Assembly: GCA_028386065.3 (NCBI GenBank)
Contig: JAKUCV010001013.1
Coordinates: 1 to 64,000 of the forward strand
Source: Turnera subulata
Taxonomy: Eukaryota; Streptophyta; Magnoliopsida; Malpighiales; Passifloraceae
Reading direction: 5' to 3'
DNA length: 64,000 nucleotides
The stretch's first letter is position 1; each line of letters opens with the position of its first letter. Below the pieces are notes generated by a model that did no database searches, was not told the DNA's origin, and was given only the letters and a program-made list of their open reading frames with translations. The position numbers were made by a program, and so were the translations under genes. Below, piece after piece: positions 52,236 through 63,280 of this stretch.

Positions 52236-54145
52236 AAATACCCCAAATTGAAGATTTTGCTTGTCCTCAAGCAAACAGAAAAGAAAAGAAGGCATAATTT
52301 TGAAAGGAAGTAAAGACAATTCCATTGCATCAGATTTTTACTAGATTTCTTCCTTGTGGTATCCCAATTGAGGCATCTTCTTATTTTTCTTTAAACCTGC
52401 ATCGATTCTAATCAAATTCCCTATCAGTAGTTTTTGTCATAAAAATCCCAGGAATAATTTCGCAACTGGCCTCCATTCCCTCTATCAATTGAGGGATTCA
52501 GTTAAAGATTGAAAAGTGAAAAACAATACCTCATATGCAGACCCATTACCTCTTGTCTCCACTAATGTGCATAGGTCATCAAGCTAGGATCACTAGGTCT
52601 TTATCTGTGTTGTGTTGAGGTTGGGTGAGGGTTGTCAAAGGAAGGTGGATGGTTTTTGCAAAGTTCGATGGCTTGTGAACTTGATTCTTTTGTTTTTGTT
52701 TAGGAACAGCCTGAGACAGTGTAGAGGTTGTTTGATCTTGTATTTTCTGTGGTCTCATTCTTTTCAGAAACTGTGTCCCAATGCTTCAGCCACTGTTGAT
52801 GTAACCATTAACTCCAACGGATGGATTGGATTTGCACTCTTTGGTGGAGAATGATTTGCCTTTGTCTTTTCTCCCTCTCTTTCTTTATTTATTTTTTTTT
52901 CTTCTTCCCATATTTTTCTTTTTTTTCTTTTTTTTTTTCTTTTTTAGGGGGAGGATGGAGTACATGCATCTAGTGGCATTCTGATTTTTGTACTGGCTGA
53001 GTATGGGCAATCTCTTTCTATTCTTGATCAAATCTTGCTTACAGGCTCATCGACAGGGTGAGGCTGTTTGAAGGTTTGTGTCCTTAGACACTGATGGCCC
53101 CTGCTTTGGTTGCAAATGGTTGAGGTGAGATGTGCAGGGCGAATGAATGAAATAGGGCCATCATAATCGGCTCAAATGGGGTTGCAAGGGTTTGATGAGT
53201 GAGGTGTGGATTTGTGTGGTCTGTAGTTATGCCAAAGAAAGCCTAGATCCTTTCCTTGCCTGAAGATTCTACTTTAAATTTTGCCTTGACAAAGGTAAGG
53301 GCCTGTTCTAAGGTAGACAGGCTGAGCCTGTTTCGTTTGGAAAAATTCTTTAACAGGATCCATCTCAACTGACAGAATTCATAGAATGCAGTTGCTTGAT
53401 TATTTTGTTCTGCTCATTTTGAGAAAATAAGACAAGTCATGAGAGTAGAATATAAGCAGAGTTAAATGGAAAAAGAAAAGGTGCATAAATATAAGGACAG
53501 GCTCACACTGGGAGGAACATAATGAAAATAGGTAAAATTGAAATTACATGAACACTGGAAAATACATCGAGTCATACTATGGCTAAATTGCGCCCTAAAA
53601 TACCCCAAACTGAAAATCTGCAGTGTCCTCACTGCCAAAACTAAACAAAAACAGAGTGCAATGCCGAAATTAATTACCCCAAACTGAAAGTTAAGCTATG
53701 TGGAAAGGGGGTATTTAAGCTAAATTCTAAAATGTTGAAATCGATTGGGGGAGGGGGTAGTGGATTGTGCAGACAGGATTGATCAATTCCTATCTTAACA
53801 AGTCTAGTCCTCCTATTTTGCTGAATTAGCCGTTGGGTAGGTGGAATGCCTTAATCAAAATACAAAATAACACAAGCTCGTCCTGTGTGTGTTAGCGTGT
53901 AAAACCACCATAACAACTCTTAATGCAAAGCATCATGAAATGCAAATGCGGAAGGAGTTTAGAACTTCCCTGGCTAAATTCTGACTTGTCAATTCTTTTT
54001 CTCACCGATTTGTAACACCTAAAGGTTAGCAACACAAGAAAAACACACAAAGAATATAAAAACAACCAAAGGAAAATAAAAAGAAAGGTTTAGATAATAA
54101 AAAGCCTAATGAATCCAAATGAAAGGTAATAGTATCAAGCACCAG
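52236..54145 (-). mobile_element. Deleted Athila interior, minus strand
   Basis: About 1.9 kb between two minus LTRs. From 52236 to about 53720 it is the 3' UTR in reverse (PPT motif complements at 52236, 53597 and 53678). From about 53720 to 54057 it is unassigned, and from 54058 it is PBS-proximal leader. gag, pol and the env-like ORF are all deleted. Confidence 0.7.
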
Positions 54146-54162
54146 TCCCCGGCAACGGCGCC
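54146..54162 (-). other. Athila PBS, minus strand
   Basis: Plus strand TCCCCGGCAACGGCGCCA, giving TGGCGCCGTTGCCGGGGA on the minus strand, a perfect Athila-type PBS. Confidence 0.85.
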
Positions 54163-54169
54163 AAAAACT

Positions 54170-56241
54170 TGATAGGGGGTTACTGCAAGTGCACAGGGCT
54201 GTTGTAGTACTATCAAGGTCGTATCCACAGGGACTAGGTTGAGCCTGTTACCTTCAAATAGACAAATTAGGCTTAAACAAATAAGAACTAGATATGAGGT
54301 GAATGCTATTGAATGTAAAATGGGCAGTAAAATAAAAGCAACAAAAAAATTGGAGTAGGAAAAAAGCAGAATTGGTGAAGTCTTAGGCATCCGGGGTTCA
54401 CATGTCCTGTTTCATGCTTTAAATTGATCAACAGCCTCACAACAGGCTGATCTTGTTTGACGGCCTGTGTTTAATAAGATGTCTTTAAGGGGCTCCAGAC
54501 CTAATGTACTACCAACGGCTTTCAATCTTATTGATAGTTCCCAATGCTTCCATCTACCCTCTGTCACTAGAATAGAGGTCCACTTAGAGGTGAAGTTTGG
54601 TGTTGGGGCATGTTTTCCCACAGTCTCTCCCTATCTTCTTTCTAACGGCTAAGGAGTGAAGGCTGACTATTGTTGGTCTAGCACACTTGGCTTCTCCTTT
54701 CGGTCCTTCACCGAGCTGCTACTAGATTAAAAATAGGCTACTCAATAATCAATCAAGAATCAGATTAAAAGTGGTGTCATTCTTCTTGACTGTTCCGCAA
54801 CAGGCTGAGCCAGTGCTGAGCCAGTGCTGAGCCTGTGGCTGGGCCTGTCGAGAACACAAAGTCAATTACACAGATCAGTTCTTGCACGCGCTCTCAACCT
54901 ATACTGAACCCATTTGTTTTCACTCACAGGTTCCTCCCAAGGCTCTCACTCATCCTAACGCTTTCGTATCGGTCAAACCAAGGGGATTAAGAATGGGTGT
55001 TGTGGCTAATTCCCCATTTAATTCCTAACTTCTGTCGAAAGCTAGAAACTAAGGGTTGGTTGACGTTGCTCCAGTAACTATGGCTTCTCCTTTCGGTCTT
55101 TCACCTAGCTACCTATCATCATGCAAGGGTTTGGCCAGAACTCAAACATGTATCAAGTGTGCAACAACCAAAACAAGAAAAACGGGTTTAGAGCATAAGA
55201 TGAGCAATTTATTACAGTAAAATCAAAGACAAGTTCTCCCCTTTATTCCGAGAGGGGTTGTTCAGTGCTTGCTCAAAATTAAAGAAACAACAAAAATAAA
55301 GAAAAGCGTCGGGTTGGGAACAACTGGGAGGCTAGGGGCAACACGATTTCTGCAGCAAAAGCTGCAGAATCGTATGCCCCTTTGAAACTGGATTTCTGCC
55401 TCTGTTCCTAAGTTTCTGCAATTTCTTTGGATCGATGGATTAAACGATGCCCAGTTCTTTCTTCCTTCTTCTTATTTATAGGCACAGATCCTATTCTTCT
55501 CTCTTTTCCCACTTGCTGGAAGGTATGGGAGTTGGGCAAGTTGAATTTCAGTTGCCCATCATGTTCCTCGGGATAAGGTGTAGTGGGAGGTGTGCCGAGG
55601 CTGAATTCTTCAGATCTGCAGATTTTTTAGGAGGATAATAGTTCTTTAATTGCAACATTCTTTGGGTGTAATGATTATCCCCTCTTTCCCATGCCTAAAG
55701 TCTTCTGAAATGCTCAGGTTATAATTGCAGAGTTGAAAGTTTTGCAAGTGGTGAAGCTCTGCAAGTGGCTGAGTTTTGTATTCTTTTCTTTACGTTTCTG
55801 GTCATCTGCAAATTCCACAGGCTGAGCCTGTGCCTGGGCTGTGGTAAGGTTGTCTGCACCCTCTTTTAATTCTTCTTTGAAATTGAATTCAACTCCTCTT
55901 GTGATTGATGTGGTGACATGATGGCTTTGTGGATCAAGGGAAAGGTGGTGAAATCCAGTGGAAACCTTGTGAATGGAGGGGGATTCGTGGCACTCTACCG
56001 ATTCTGCAATGAACAACAGGCCCGAAACAGGCTCATGCTGTGCCAGAGGCTGTTTCTTCGAATTCTCCAATAAAATCTCCAAAATCCTTCAAAATGCACC
56101 TGGAATCACTAATCACACAGTAAGGGATACGATTTAAGGGAATATGGTGAAATAATACAAAGTAAGGCATATAGTCATGATGAATTGAGAGCAAATATAT
56201 CTAAAATCATGCCTAAAACTATGCATATTTCATGTGCATCA
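54170..56241 (-). repeat. Athila LTR, minus strand, copy 3
   Basis: TGATAGGGGG...GTGCATCA, close to copy 2 along its length. The right side keeps AAAAT of a PPT complement, then at 56246 switches to plus-strand 3' UTR, so this edge is a rearrangement junction and not an insertion boundary. Confidence 0.8.
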
Positions 56242-56245
56242 AAAT

Positions 56246-56872
56246 TCTGGGAAATCATACTCCCCCAAGGAACACAAATCCAATCCATCTGTTGGAATCA
56301 GTGGTTACGTCAAGAATGGCTGAAGTATTGGGACACAGTTACTGAACAGCATGAGACGGCAGAAAATACAAGGTCAAACAGCCTCTACACTGTCTCATGC
56401 TGTTCATAAACAGAAACAAAGGAAATCGACTTCACAAGCCATTGACCATTGCAAAAACCATCCACCGTTCTTTGACAACCCTCACCCAGCCTCAATGCAA
56501 CAAGAATAAGTCCTAGTGATCCTAGCTTGATGGCTTATGCACATTAGTGTAGATAAGAGGTAATGGGTCTGTATATGAGGTATTGTTTTGCACATTTCAA
56601 TCTTTAACTGAATTCCTCGAATGACAGAAGGAATGGAGGCCAGTTGCAAAATTATTCCTATGATTTTTTTGACAAAACTACTGACAAGGAATTTGATTAG
56701 AGTCTATGTAGTTTTTAAGGAAGAATTAGAGGATGCCTAAATTGGGACACCACAAGGGAGAAACCTAGCGAAAATCTGATGCATTGGAATTGTTTTACTC
56801 CCTATCGAAATCATGCCATCCTTTCTCTTCTGATTTCTTGAGAACAAGCAAAATCTTCAGTTTGGGGTATTT
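56246..56872 (+). other. Athila 3' UTR fragment, plus strand
   Basis: Matches 47312-48045 without the 107-bp duplication and ends in the PPT CAGTTTGGGGTATTT. Confidence 0.75.
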
Positions 56873-58948
56873 TGATGCACATGAAATATGCATAGTTTTA
56901 GGCATGATTTTAGATATTTTTTCTCTCGATTTATCATGACTATATGCCTTACTTTGCATTATTTCATCATATTCCCACAATTCCCATCCCTTACTGTATG
57001 ATTAGTTGTTCCAGGTGCATTATGGAGAATTTTGGAGATTTTATTGGAGAATTCGATGAAACAGCCTCTGGCACAGCATGAGCCTGTTTGACAGCCTGTT
57101 GTTCATTGCAGAATCAGTAAAAGGCCACGAATCCCCCTCCAATCACAAGTTATCCACTAGATTTCACCACCTTTGCCTTGATCCACGAAGCCATCACGCC
57201 ACTCCATCAATCTCAAAGAGAGCTGAAATCAATTGCAAAGAAAAATGGGAAGAAATCGCATACAACCTCAGACACAGGCTCAGCCTGTGGAATCTACAGA
57301 TGACCAGAACGCGAAGATAAGAATATTAAACTCAGCCACTTGCAGAGCATTCACCACTTGTAGAACTTTCAACTCTGCAATCATGACCTGAGCGACTCAG
57401 AAGACTTTAAGCATGAGAAAGAGGGGATAATCATCAAACCCAAAGAGTTTAACAATTAAAAAACCATTATCCTCCCCCTAAGTCTTCTAAAATTCTGCAG
57501 ATTTGCAGATTTCACCCATTCGGCACACCTCCCATGGTGCCTTACCTCGAGGAGCAAGATGGGCAACTGAAGCTCAACTTGCCCAACTGCCATACCTTCC
57601 AGCACGTGGGACAGAAGAGAGGAGAGGAGTCTGCACCGTAAAAGAGAAGGAGAAAGGAAGAACACACATCGAAGAACCCATCGATCAAATACTCTTAACT
57701 TGCAGAAGTTCATGGAACAAAAGGGTTTAAGGGGAAACACGATTCTGCTGTCTTTTCTGGGCAGAAATCGTGTTGTCCCTAACCTCCAGATTTGTTCCAG
57801 TTCTTATGCCAACCATTATCCCCATAACTTTTGTAATTTTGATCATGAATTAAACAAGCCCTCTTAGGTTGATGGGGTGAAGCATGTCTCTGTTCTTAGT
57901 GCAATAAATTGCTCTTCCTATGTTCTTAACCATTTTTTCTTGTTTGGTTGTTGCAAACTTGCTCCATGTTTGAGTCTTGATCAAACCCGTACATGATTAT
58001 AGGTAGCTAGGTGAAGGACCAAAAGGAGAAACCATAGTTGCTGGAACAACAAGAACCAACCCTTAGCTCTTAGTTTCGAGAGAAATTAGGAACTAATTGT
58101 GGAATTAGCCTCAAATTCAATTCTTAATCCCCTTAGTTTGACCGATGCAAAAGCATTAGGATGAGTGAGAACCTTGGGAGGAACCTGTGAGTGTAAACAA
58201 ATGGGTTCAATATAGGTTGAGAGCGCCTGCAAGAACTGTTCTGTGTAATTGACTTTGTGTTCTCGGCAGGCTCAGCCACAGGCTCAGTCACGGACTCAGC
58301 ACTGTCTCAGTCTGTTATGACACAGTCAAGAAAGAATGACACCACTTCTCATCTGATTCTTGATTGATTATTGAGCAGCCTATTTTCAATCTAGTGGCAG
58401 CTCGGTGAAGGGCCAAAAGGAGAAGCCAAGTGTGCCAGACCAACAATAGTCAGCCTTCCCTCCCTAGCCGTTTGAAAGAAGATAGGGAGAGACTGTGGGT
58501 AATTAGCACCAACACCGAGCTCCACCTCTAAGTGGACGTCTACTCTAGTGACAGGGGGCAGATGGAAGCCTAGGGAACTATTAATAGGATCGAAAGTTGT
58601 TGGTAGTACATTAGGTTGGGAGCCCCTTCAAGACTTCTAATTAAACACAGGGCGTCACACAGGCCCAGCCTGTGATGTTGCTGTTGAGCAATTTAGAGCA
58701 CAAAGGTAAGACATGTGAATCCCTGGATGCCTAAGATTTCAACAAAACCTGATTTTCACCTACTTCAACATTACTATTACTTTTATTCTCTTACTTAATT
58801 TAATTTCGATTTGCACTCACCCCGCAATCCATTTTTGTTTAATTATCTCAAGCCTAATTCATCTAAGGTAAGGAGTGACAGACTCATCCCAGTCCCTGTG
58901 GATACGACCTTGATAGAGTACTACAACTACCCTGTGCACTTGCAGGAC
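56873..58948 (+). repeat. Athila LTR, plus strand, copy 4, right edge of the complex
   Basis: TGATGCACATG...GTGCACTTGCAGGAC. The last CCCTATCA is missing; at 58949 the sequence becomes minus-strand Sirevirus gag. With 35357-35922 it gives the complex LTR-3'-end sequence, inverted, at both edges. Confidence 0.75.
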
Positions 58949-59395
58949 ACTTCAGCACACATCAATTTCTCCAGAATTCATTTGAAAAAGCTCATACTCT
59001 CGCATCAAGCGATTGAGCCTTGATTCTTTGACTTGATTTGTGCCTTCATGAGTGATGCACAATAATCACTAGATTTCATGACCAGTTTCAGAAGATATAA
59101 CTCTTTGAAACTCACTCTCACTGATTCCGCATAGTAGAGCATTTTTGGCTTGAGCATCAAGCTTTGCTCTCTTCATTTCAACATCAGTCCAGAGATGCAT
59201 AGGACTGCTCGGCCTATTGTAAAGATTCTAGAAAATATGCCACATCTCAGTGTCCTTTCCTTCAAGGAAAATCTTCATACGAATCTTCCAAAAATCAAAG
59301 TTTGCCCTAACAAAGTATGGTGCCCTGTTCATGCTTGTACCCTCGACAGCCACGATCTTTGTCTCTGGATTTTACTCCATCAAACTGAGAACGCA
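58949..59395 (-). pseudogene. gag: Sirevirus family-2 gag, N-terminal fragment
   Basis: From a start near 59326 the minus strand gives MNRAPYFVRANFDFWKIRMKIFLEGKDTEMW, then EMKRAKLDAQAKNALLCGISESEFQRVISSETGHE and TNQVKESRLNRLMREYELFQMNSGE. This is the N-terminal half of copia Gag. Stops near 59230 and 59080 and a gap are present. It is cut at 58949 by the Athila complex. Family-2 env-like sequence with the same orientation resumes at 35356, on the other side of the complex, so the two may be halves of one element. Confidence 0.75.
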
Positions 59396-59409
59396 GCTCC
59401 GCTACCAAT
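59396..59409 (-). other. PBS of the family-2 Sirevirus
   Basis: Minus strand ATTGGTAGCGGAGC directly after the LTR end CCAACA. Confidence 0.7.
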
Positions 59410-60253
59410 TGTTGGCCCTAAAGTGCCTAAGAGGGAAGTGAATTAGGCCTTAAAAACTTTTTCCAACAGAAAGATTTGGTTTCTGCGAACCCAAATCTCT
59501 ACAGCAAGATTTGGTTTTTGAGATACCAAATCTCTACAGGAAGATTTGGTTCTTGAGATACCAAATTTGATAAGTTTCTAGCAAGTATATGAATCAAGAG
59601 AGCGAATAGAGAAAGAGTAGAAGAGAGTGAACACAGTGATTTAGAGTGGTTCCCCCTCTCCAGGTACTCCACTACCTAAATGTTCCTTCCTTTATGATTT
59701 CGAAAACACTCACTAAACTTAGGTTTTTGCGGAATTAACCTTAACCTTTACAAACACAAGCTTTTCTAGGCTAAGCTCAAACCTTTACAAGCTTTTCATA
59801 GGCTAAGCTCTAATCTACACAAGCTTTTCACAGACTAAGTTTGAACCTACCCTCAATTCTAATCCTAGACTTGAGTATCCAGCAAAACTAAGCTAAGCCT
59901 TGCTTAAAAATTGCCCCTTAAAACAGTTTCGCAATGTAAGTAGAAAATACCAGATCAAATACCAAATCTTTTTAAGCTCAAGTATACACTCAAAATATGC
60001 GCACTAGGTAGGATACTCTTCCAGAGGTGTAAACGTCCCTCTTAATAGAATCTGAGTGTGGGGGATAAGCTCTTGTAATGGGTCCTTGTACTTCAGTTGA
60101 CTTCAGTTCATTAAAGCTTCAGTTTGGTGCCGTTATACATGTCAACTCCTTGGTAGCAAAAAATTACAAAATCTGGAAGGTTTGGACCACCTTCTGAAGT
60201 TGAGTAGGAGTTAGGTACGAACATCTTCTGCACTTCCATAAAGTCTTCCCTCT
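59410..60253 (-). repeat. Sirevirus family-2 5' LTR, interrupted (copy C)
   Basis: TGTTGGCCCTAAAG... aligns with 31806-32600. Three tandem hairpin units of the type AGATTTGGT...ACCAAATCT occur at 59468-59570, where copy B has one. It is interrupted at 60254 by a copia LTR. Confidence 0.8.
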
Positions 60254-61782
60254 TGTAAGTTTCCCTAGAGCAATTATGACACTCATAACAAGCACAACAA
60301 GCAGCGGAAGTAAAGAAACTTAACCAAGAACCAAGTGAAGCATGCATAAACCGTATAACAAAATTTACATACCTGGAAGATTAGGGTCTTTCACCTAACT
60401 CGTGTATGGAATCAGTGAGAGCAAGACAATGGCCTGGCTCCTCTACGGTATCCACACGAACCGTGATCAAGGTGGAGTCGTCTCATGATCCAACTTCCGA
60501 GCACTCCCGGACTGGGTGCTAGCAGCAGAAAACGGGAGCTTGTATAGTTGTGGTGTTTTGCTCTTCCTTCTCTCACAAAGAAGAAGAGAGGTGGAAGGGC
60601 TGTGTGTTAGCTCTGAAATTTTTCAGAACCCAAAACGTGAGAGAGAGGGAGGAAGATGAATGATCTGATCACCCCACACACCCAATCACACAATGCATTA
60701 GACAATTAGCAAATGGCCAACATGGTGGCCCAAAGATAATGACCCTTCATTATCTTGTCTCCACTAACACACTAATGCATTACCACACATGACAGCACTA
60801 AGAGGTTCAATAATTCTGACAACTAATGAACCAATCAGCCCAAAAACGACCTGGTTCAACCATGGTCCAACCACGGTCCAACCACACCCCGTCCAACCAT
60901 GGTCCAACCACGGTTCAACCAACTGCTCGAATCAACTGTTCTATGTGTGACCCTGTAGGCACTTGTAACATCCGGCAATAATTGTAAAATGTCATTTTAC
61001 AATTATAAGCAAAGAGTGGCGTCTAGCAACACATCATTGCTACCCGAACGACAAGATCAGTACTGATTCTCTATGCCTCGGAACATGTCATCGTCCCTTC
61101 GTCCCATTATCAGGATCAAACACGAGACATGGAATATGTCAATCTCGTATATGTTTAATCTCGGTTTCTTGATCCTCGAGTTAATTGTGTAAAACGGATA
61201 CCAATGATATCACCATATCATAATCCGAGCACGACCGTGCATTTACAGTTCGACTCTTTCAAGAAACCATCCGATAATATACCCGTTATATAGGTCGGAC
61301 GAATCCCCTCTTGATCAATCAAAACCCACTACATACTCGGCATATACCCAATGGTTACCCTTATGACCACCCAGTTACGGATGACTAGGAATAATATCAA
61401 AGTACATGATTCATATGTTGGATACCTTGACGATCTCAGGTCGGAGGACAATTACATCTATAAGAACCACTAATGACATACATATAACGTTCCATGTAGG
61501 GTTCTTATGTGGGTCGGTCCAGTCCACAAGTTCTCCAACTTGTACCCGTATGTAGAATTCATATCACATATGCAATTCTCAACATACGCTAGTCTTAATT
61601 TATTATTACAACCCATCCGTAATAATAATCGACTAGGGACATTTAAGAATATGAAATATTCTAGGGTTATAAGTATGTGCAAGCGTTTATCTCATAAACG
61701 ATACTTATTGGAATAACCTTAATGTGTATACATGACTACAAATAATCATCCATGATTGGCTTTTGGGCATATTACACTAACA
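60254..61782 (-). repeat. 3' LTR of the copia element (1529 bp)
   Basis: Plus strand TGTAAGTTTCCC...ATTACACTAACA. The left end abuts interrupted Sirevirus LTR. ACCATGGTCCAACCACGGTCC-like short repeats occur near 60858-60925. Confidence 0.75.
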
Positions 61783-61799
61783 ATCTCCCACTTGCACTA
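61783..61799 (-). other. PPT of the copia element
   Basis: Minus strand AGTGCAAGTGGGAGAT directly before the LTR start TGTTAGTG. Confidence 0.75.
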
Positions 61800-61879
61800 A
61801 AGCCAATCATCCATATATCTCATACATGTGGATCTAGCACGACCATCATGCTTCCGCTGCGTGAGAAGATTAGACAATA

Positions 61880-62260
61880 GATCTCCTACTGTGTTCCCAA
61901 AAGGAACTTTACACAGCCTTAGTTGTAGAGTCGGCTACTGTCTCTTGCTTGGAACTCTTCCAGCAAACAGTGCCACCTCCAAGGCAAAAACACATAACCT
62001 GATTGCGATCTAAAATCATCCCTGATAGTTTGGAAGCTAGTATCTTTATAACACTTTACAACAAGCCCATCAATGCTTCCGTGAACCAGGAATGCATCCT
62101 TAGTGCTTCTCAAGTACTTAAGGATATATAACTGCTGTCCAGTGACTTTCACCGGGATCAGATTGACATCTGCTCGTGACACTCAGAGCATTAGTGACAT
62201 GGGCAAGAAACCTTTCTTGGTATCTTTGCATGCTAAATCCTTTTAGCACCTTGTCAATTT
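61880..62260 (-). pseudogene. pol: Copia RNase H region, decayed
   Basis: RNase H degrades the RNA strand during reverse transcription. The open part (61919-62182) reads VKVTGQQLYILKYLRSTKDAFLVHG and LVVKCYKDTSFQTIRDDFRSQSGYVF, the usual connection-to-RNase H text. The TDASF motif is changed to KDTSF, removing the catalytic aspartate position. Frameshifts follow. Confidence 0.75.
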
Positions 62261-62860
62261 ATGTACTCTGAGTTAGCCCGAGAAGCCTTTTGGATCTATC
62301 TCTATAGATCTTTATACCTAACACTTAGGCAGCTCTTCCTAAGTCCTTTATTGAGAAATTCTTTCCTAACCAAGTCCTTGCAGACTGTAGTGTCGGAATA
62401 TCACTCTCAATAAGTAGGATGTCGTCAACATACAACAACAAGAAAACAATAGTGCTCCCACTAACCTTCTAGTAAACATATGGTTTATCTTCATTAATGA
62501 TGAAACCAAACTCTTTGATTACATCATTAAAACGAAGATTTCAACTCCTAGAAGCTTGCCTTAGTCCATAAATGGACCTTTGCAACTTGCATACCATACT
62601 AGCATTCTCTGGATCGACAAAACCTTCAGGTTGTGTCAAGTACACATCCACAAAAATTTTTCCATTAAGGAAAGCAGTTTTGACATCCATTTGCCATATC
62701 TCATAATCATGGTATGCGGCTATAGCCGAAAGAATCCGGATGGATTTAACCATGGCAACTGGTGAGAAGGTTTCACCATAGTCAATACTATGAACTTGCT
62801 TGAAACCTTTCACAACCAATTACCCTTTAAAGGTAATCACATTTCCATCCATGTCGGTCT
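62261..62860 (-). pseudogene. pol: Copia reverse transcriptase, decayed
   Basis: The RT domain copies element RNA to DNA. The open part 62541-62819 has VVKGFKQVHSIDYGETFSPVAMVKSIRILSAIAAYHD, WQMDVKTAFLNG, VYLTQPEGFVDP and CKLQRSIYGLRQASRS. After a frameshift the catalytic YVDD box lies at 62421-62432 (LLLYVDDILLIE), followed by a decayed palm/thumb. The polymerase motifs are still legible, but stops and frame changes inactivate the gene. Confidence 0.85.
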
Positions 62861-62908
62861 TTCACAAAGACCTATTTGCACCCTATAGGTTTTACCCTTT
62901 CAGGTGGA

Positions 62909-63280
62909 TCAAACAAGGTCCATACCTTGTTTTTCATACATGGATTCCATTTCCGAATTTATAGCTTCAAGCCACTTCTTGGAGTAAAGACCCGTAATGG
63001 TCAGCTGATAGGAAGTGGGCTCATCCTTACTTATGAGCATCACATCACCGGTATGAGTCACGAGAAATCCATATCTCTCGGGCTCATGCCGAATCCTATC
63101 CGACCTACACGGTCCATGTGTTATAGATACAGAATTCTCATCCACAATAGCTTGCGGAACCTGTCCTTGTTCCATCTCAGCCTCTATATCTCGAACTTCT
63201 TCGAGTTCTATTATCCTCCCACTGATTCTTCTAGAAATGAACACTCTTCCTAGAAAAATAGCAGTCCGAGCCACAAACAC
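62909..63280 (-). pseudogene. pol: Linker between copia integrase and reverse transcriptase
   Basis: An open 123-residue segment reads FVARTAIFLGRVFISRR, IVDENSVSITHGPCRSDRIRHEPERYGFLV, MLISKDEPTSYQLTITG and WLEAINSEMESMYEKQ. This matches the C-terminal integrase extension and the start of the RT domain (DEPTSYxEAxxGxxxxxWxxAxxxE). It precedes the RT fragment in the same orientation. Confidence 0.75.

Noticed and set aside
60860..60930. ACCATGGTCCAACCACGGTCC repeats as a regulatory array
   Set aside because: Three or four short degenerate copies within an LTR; too few to support a claim.
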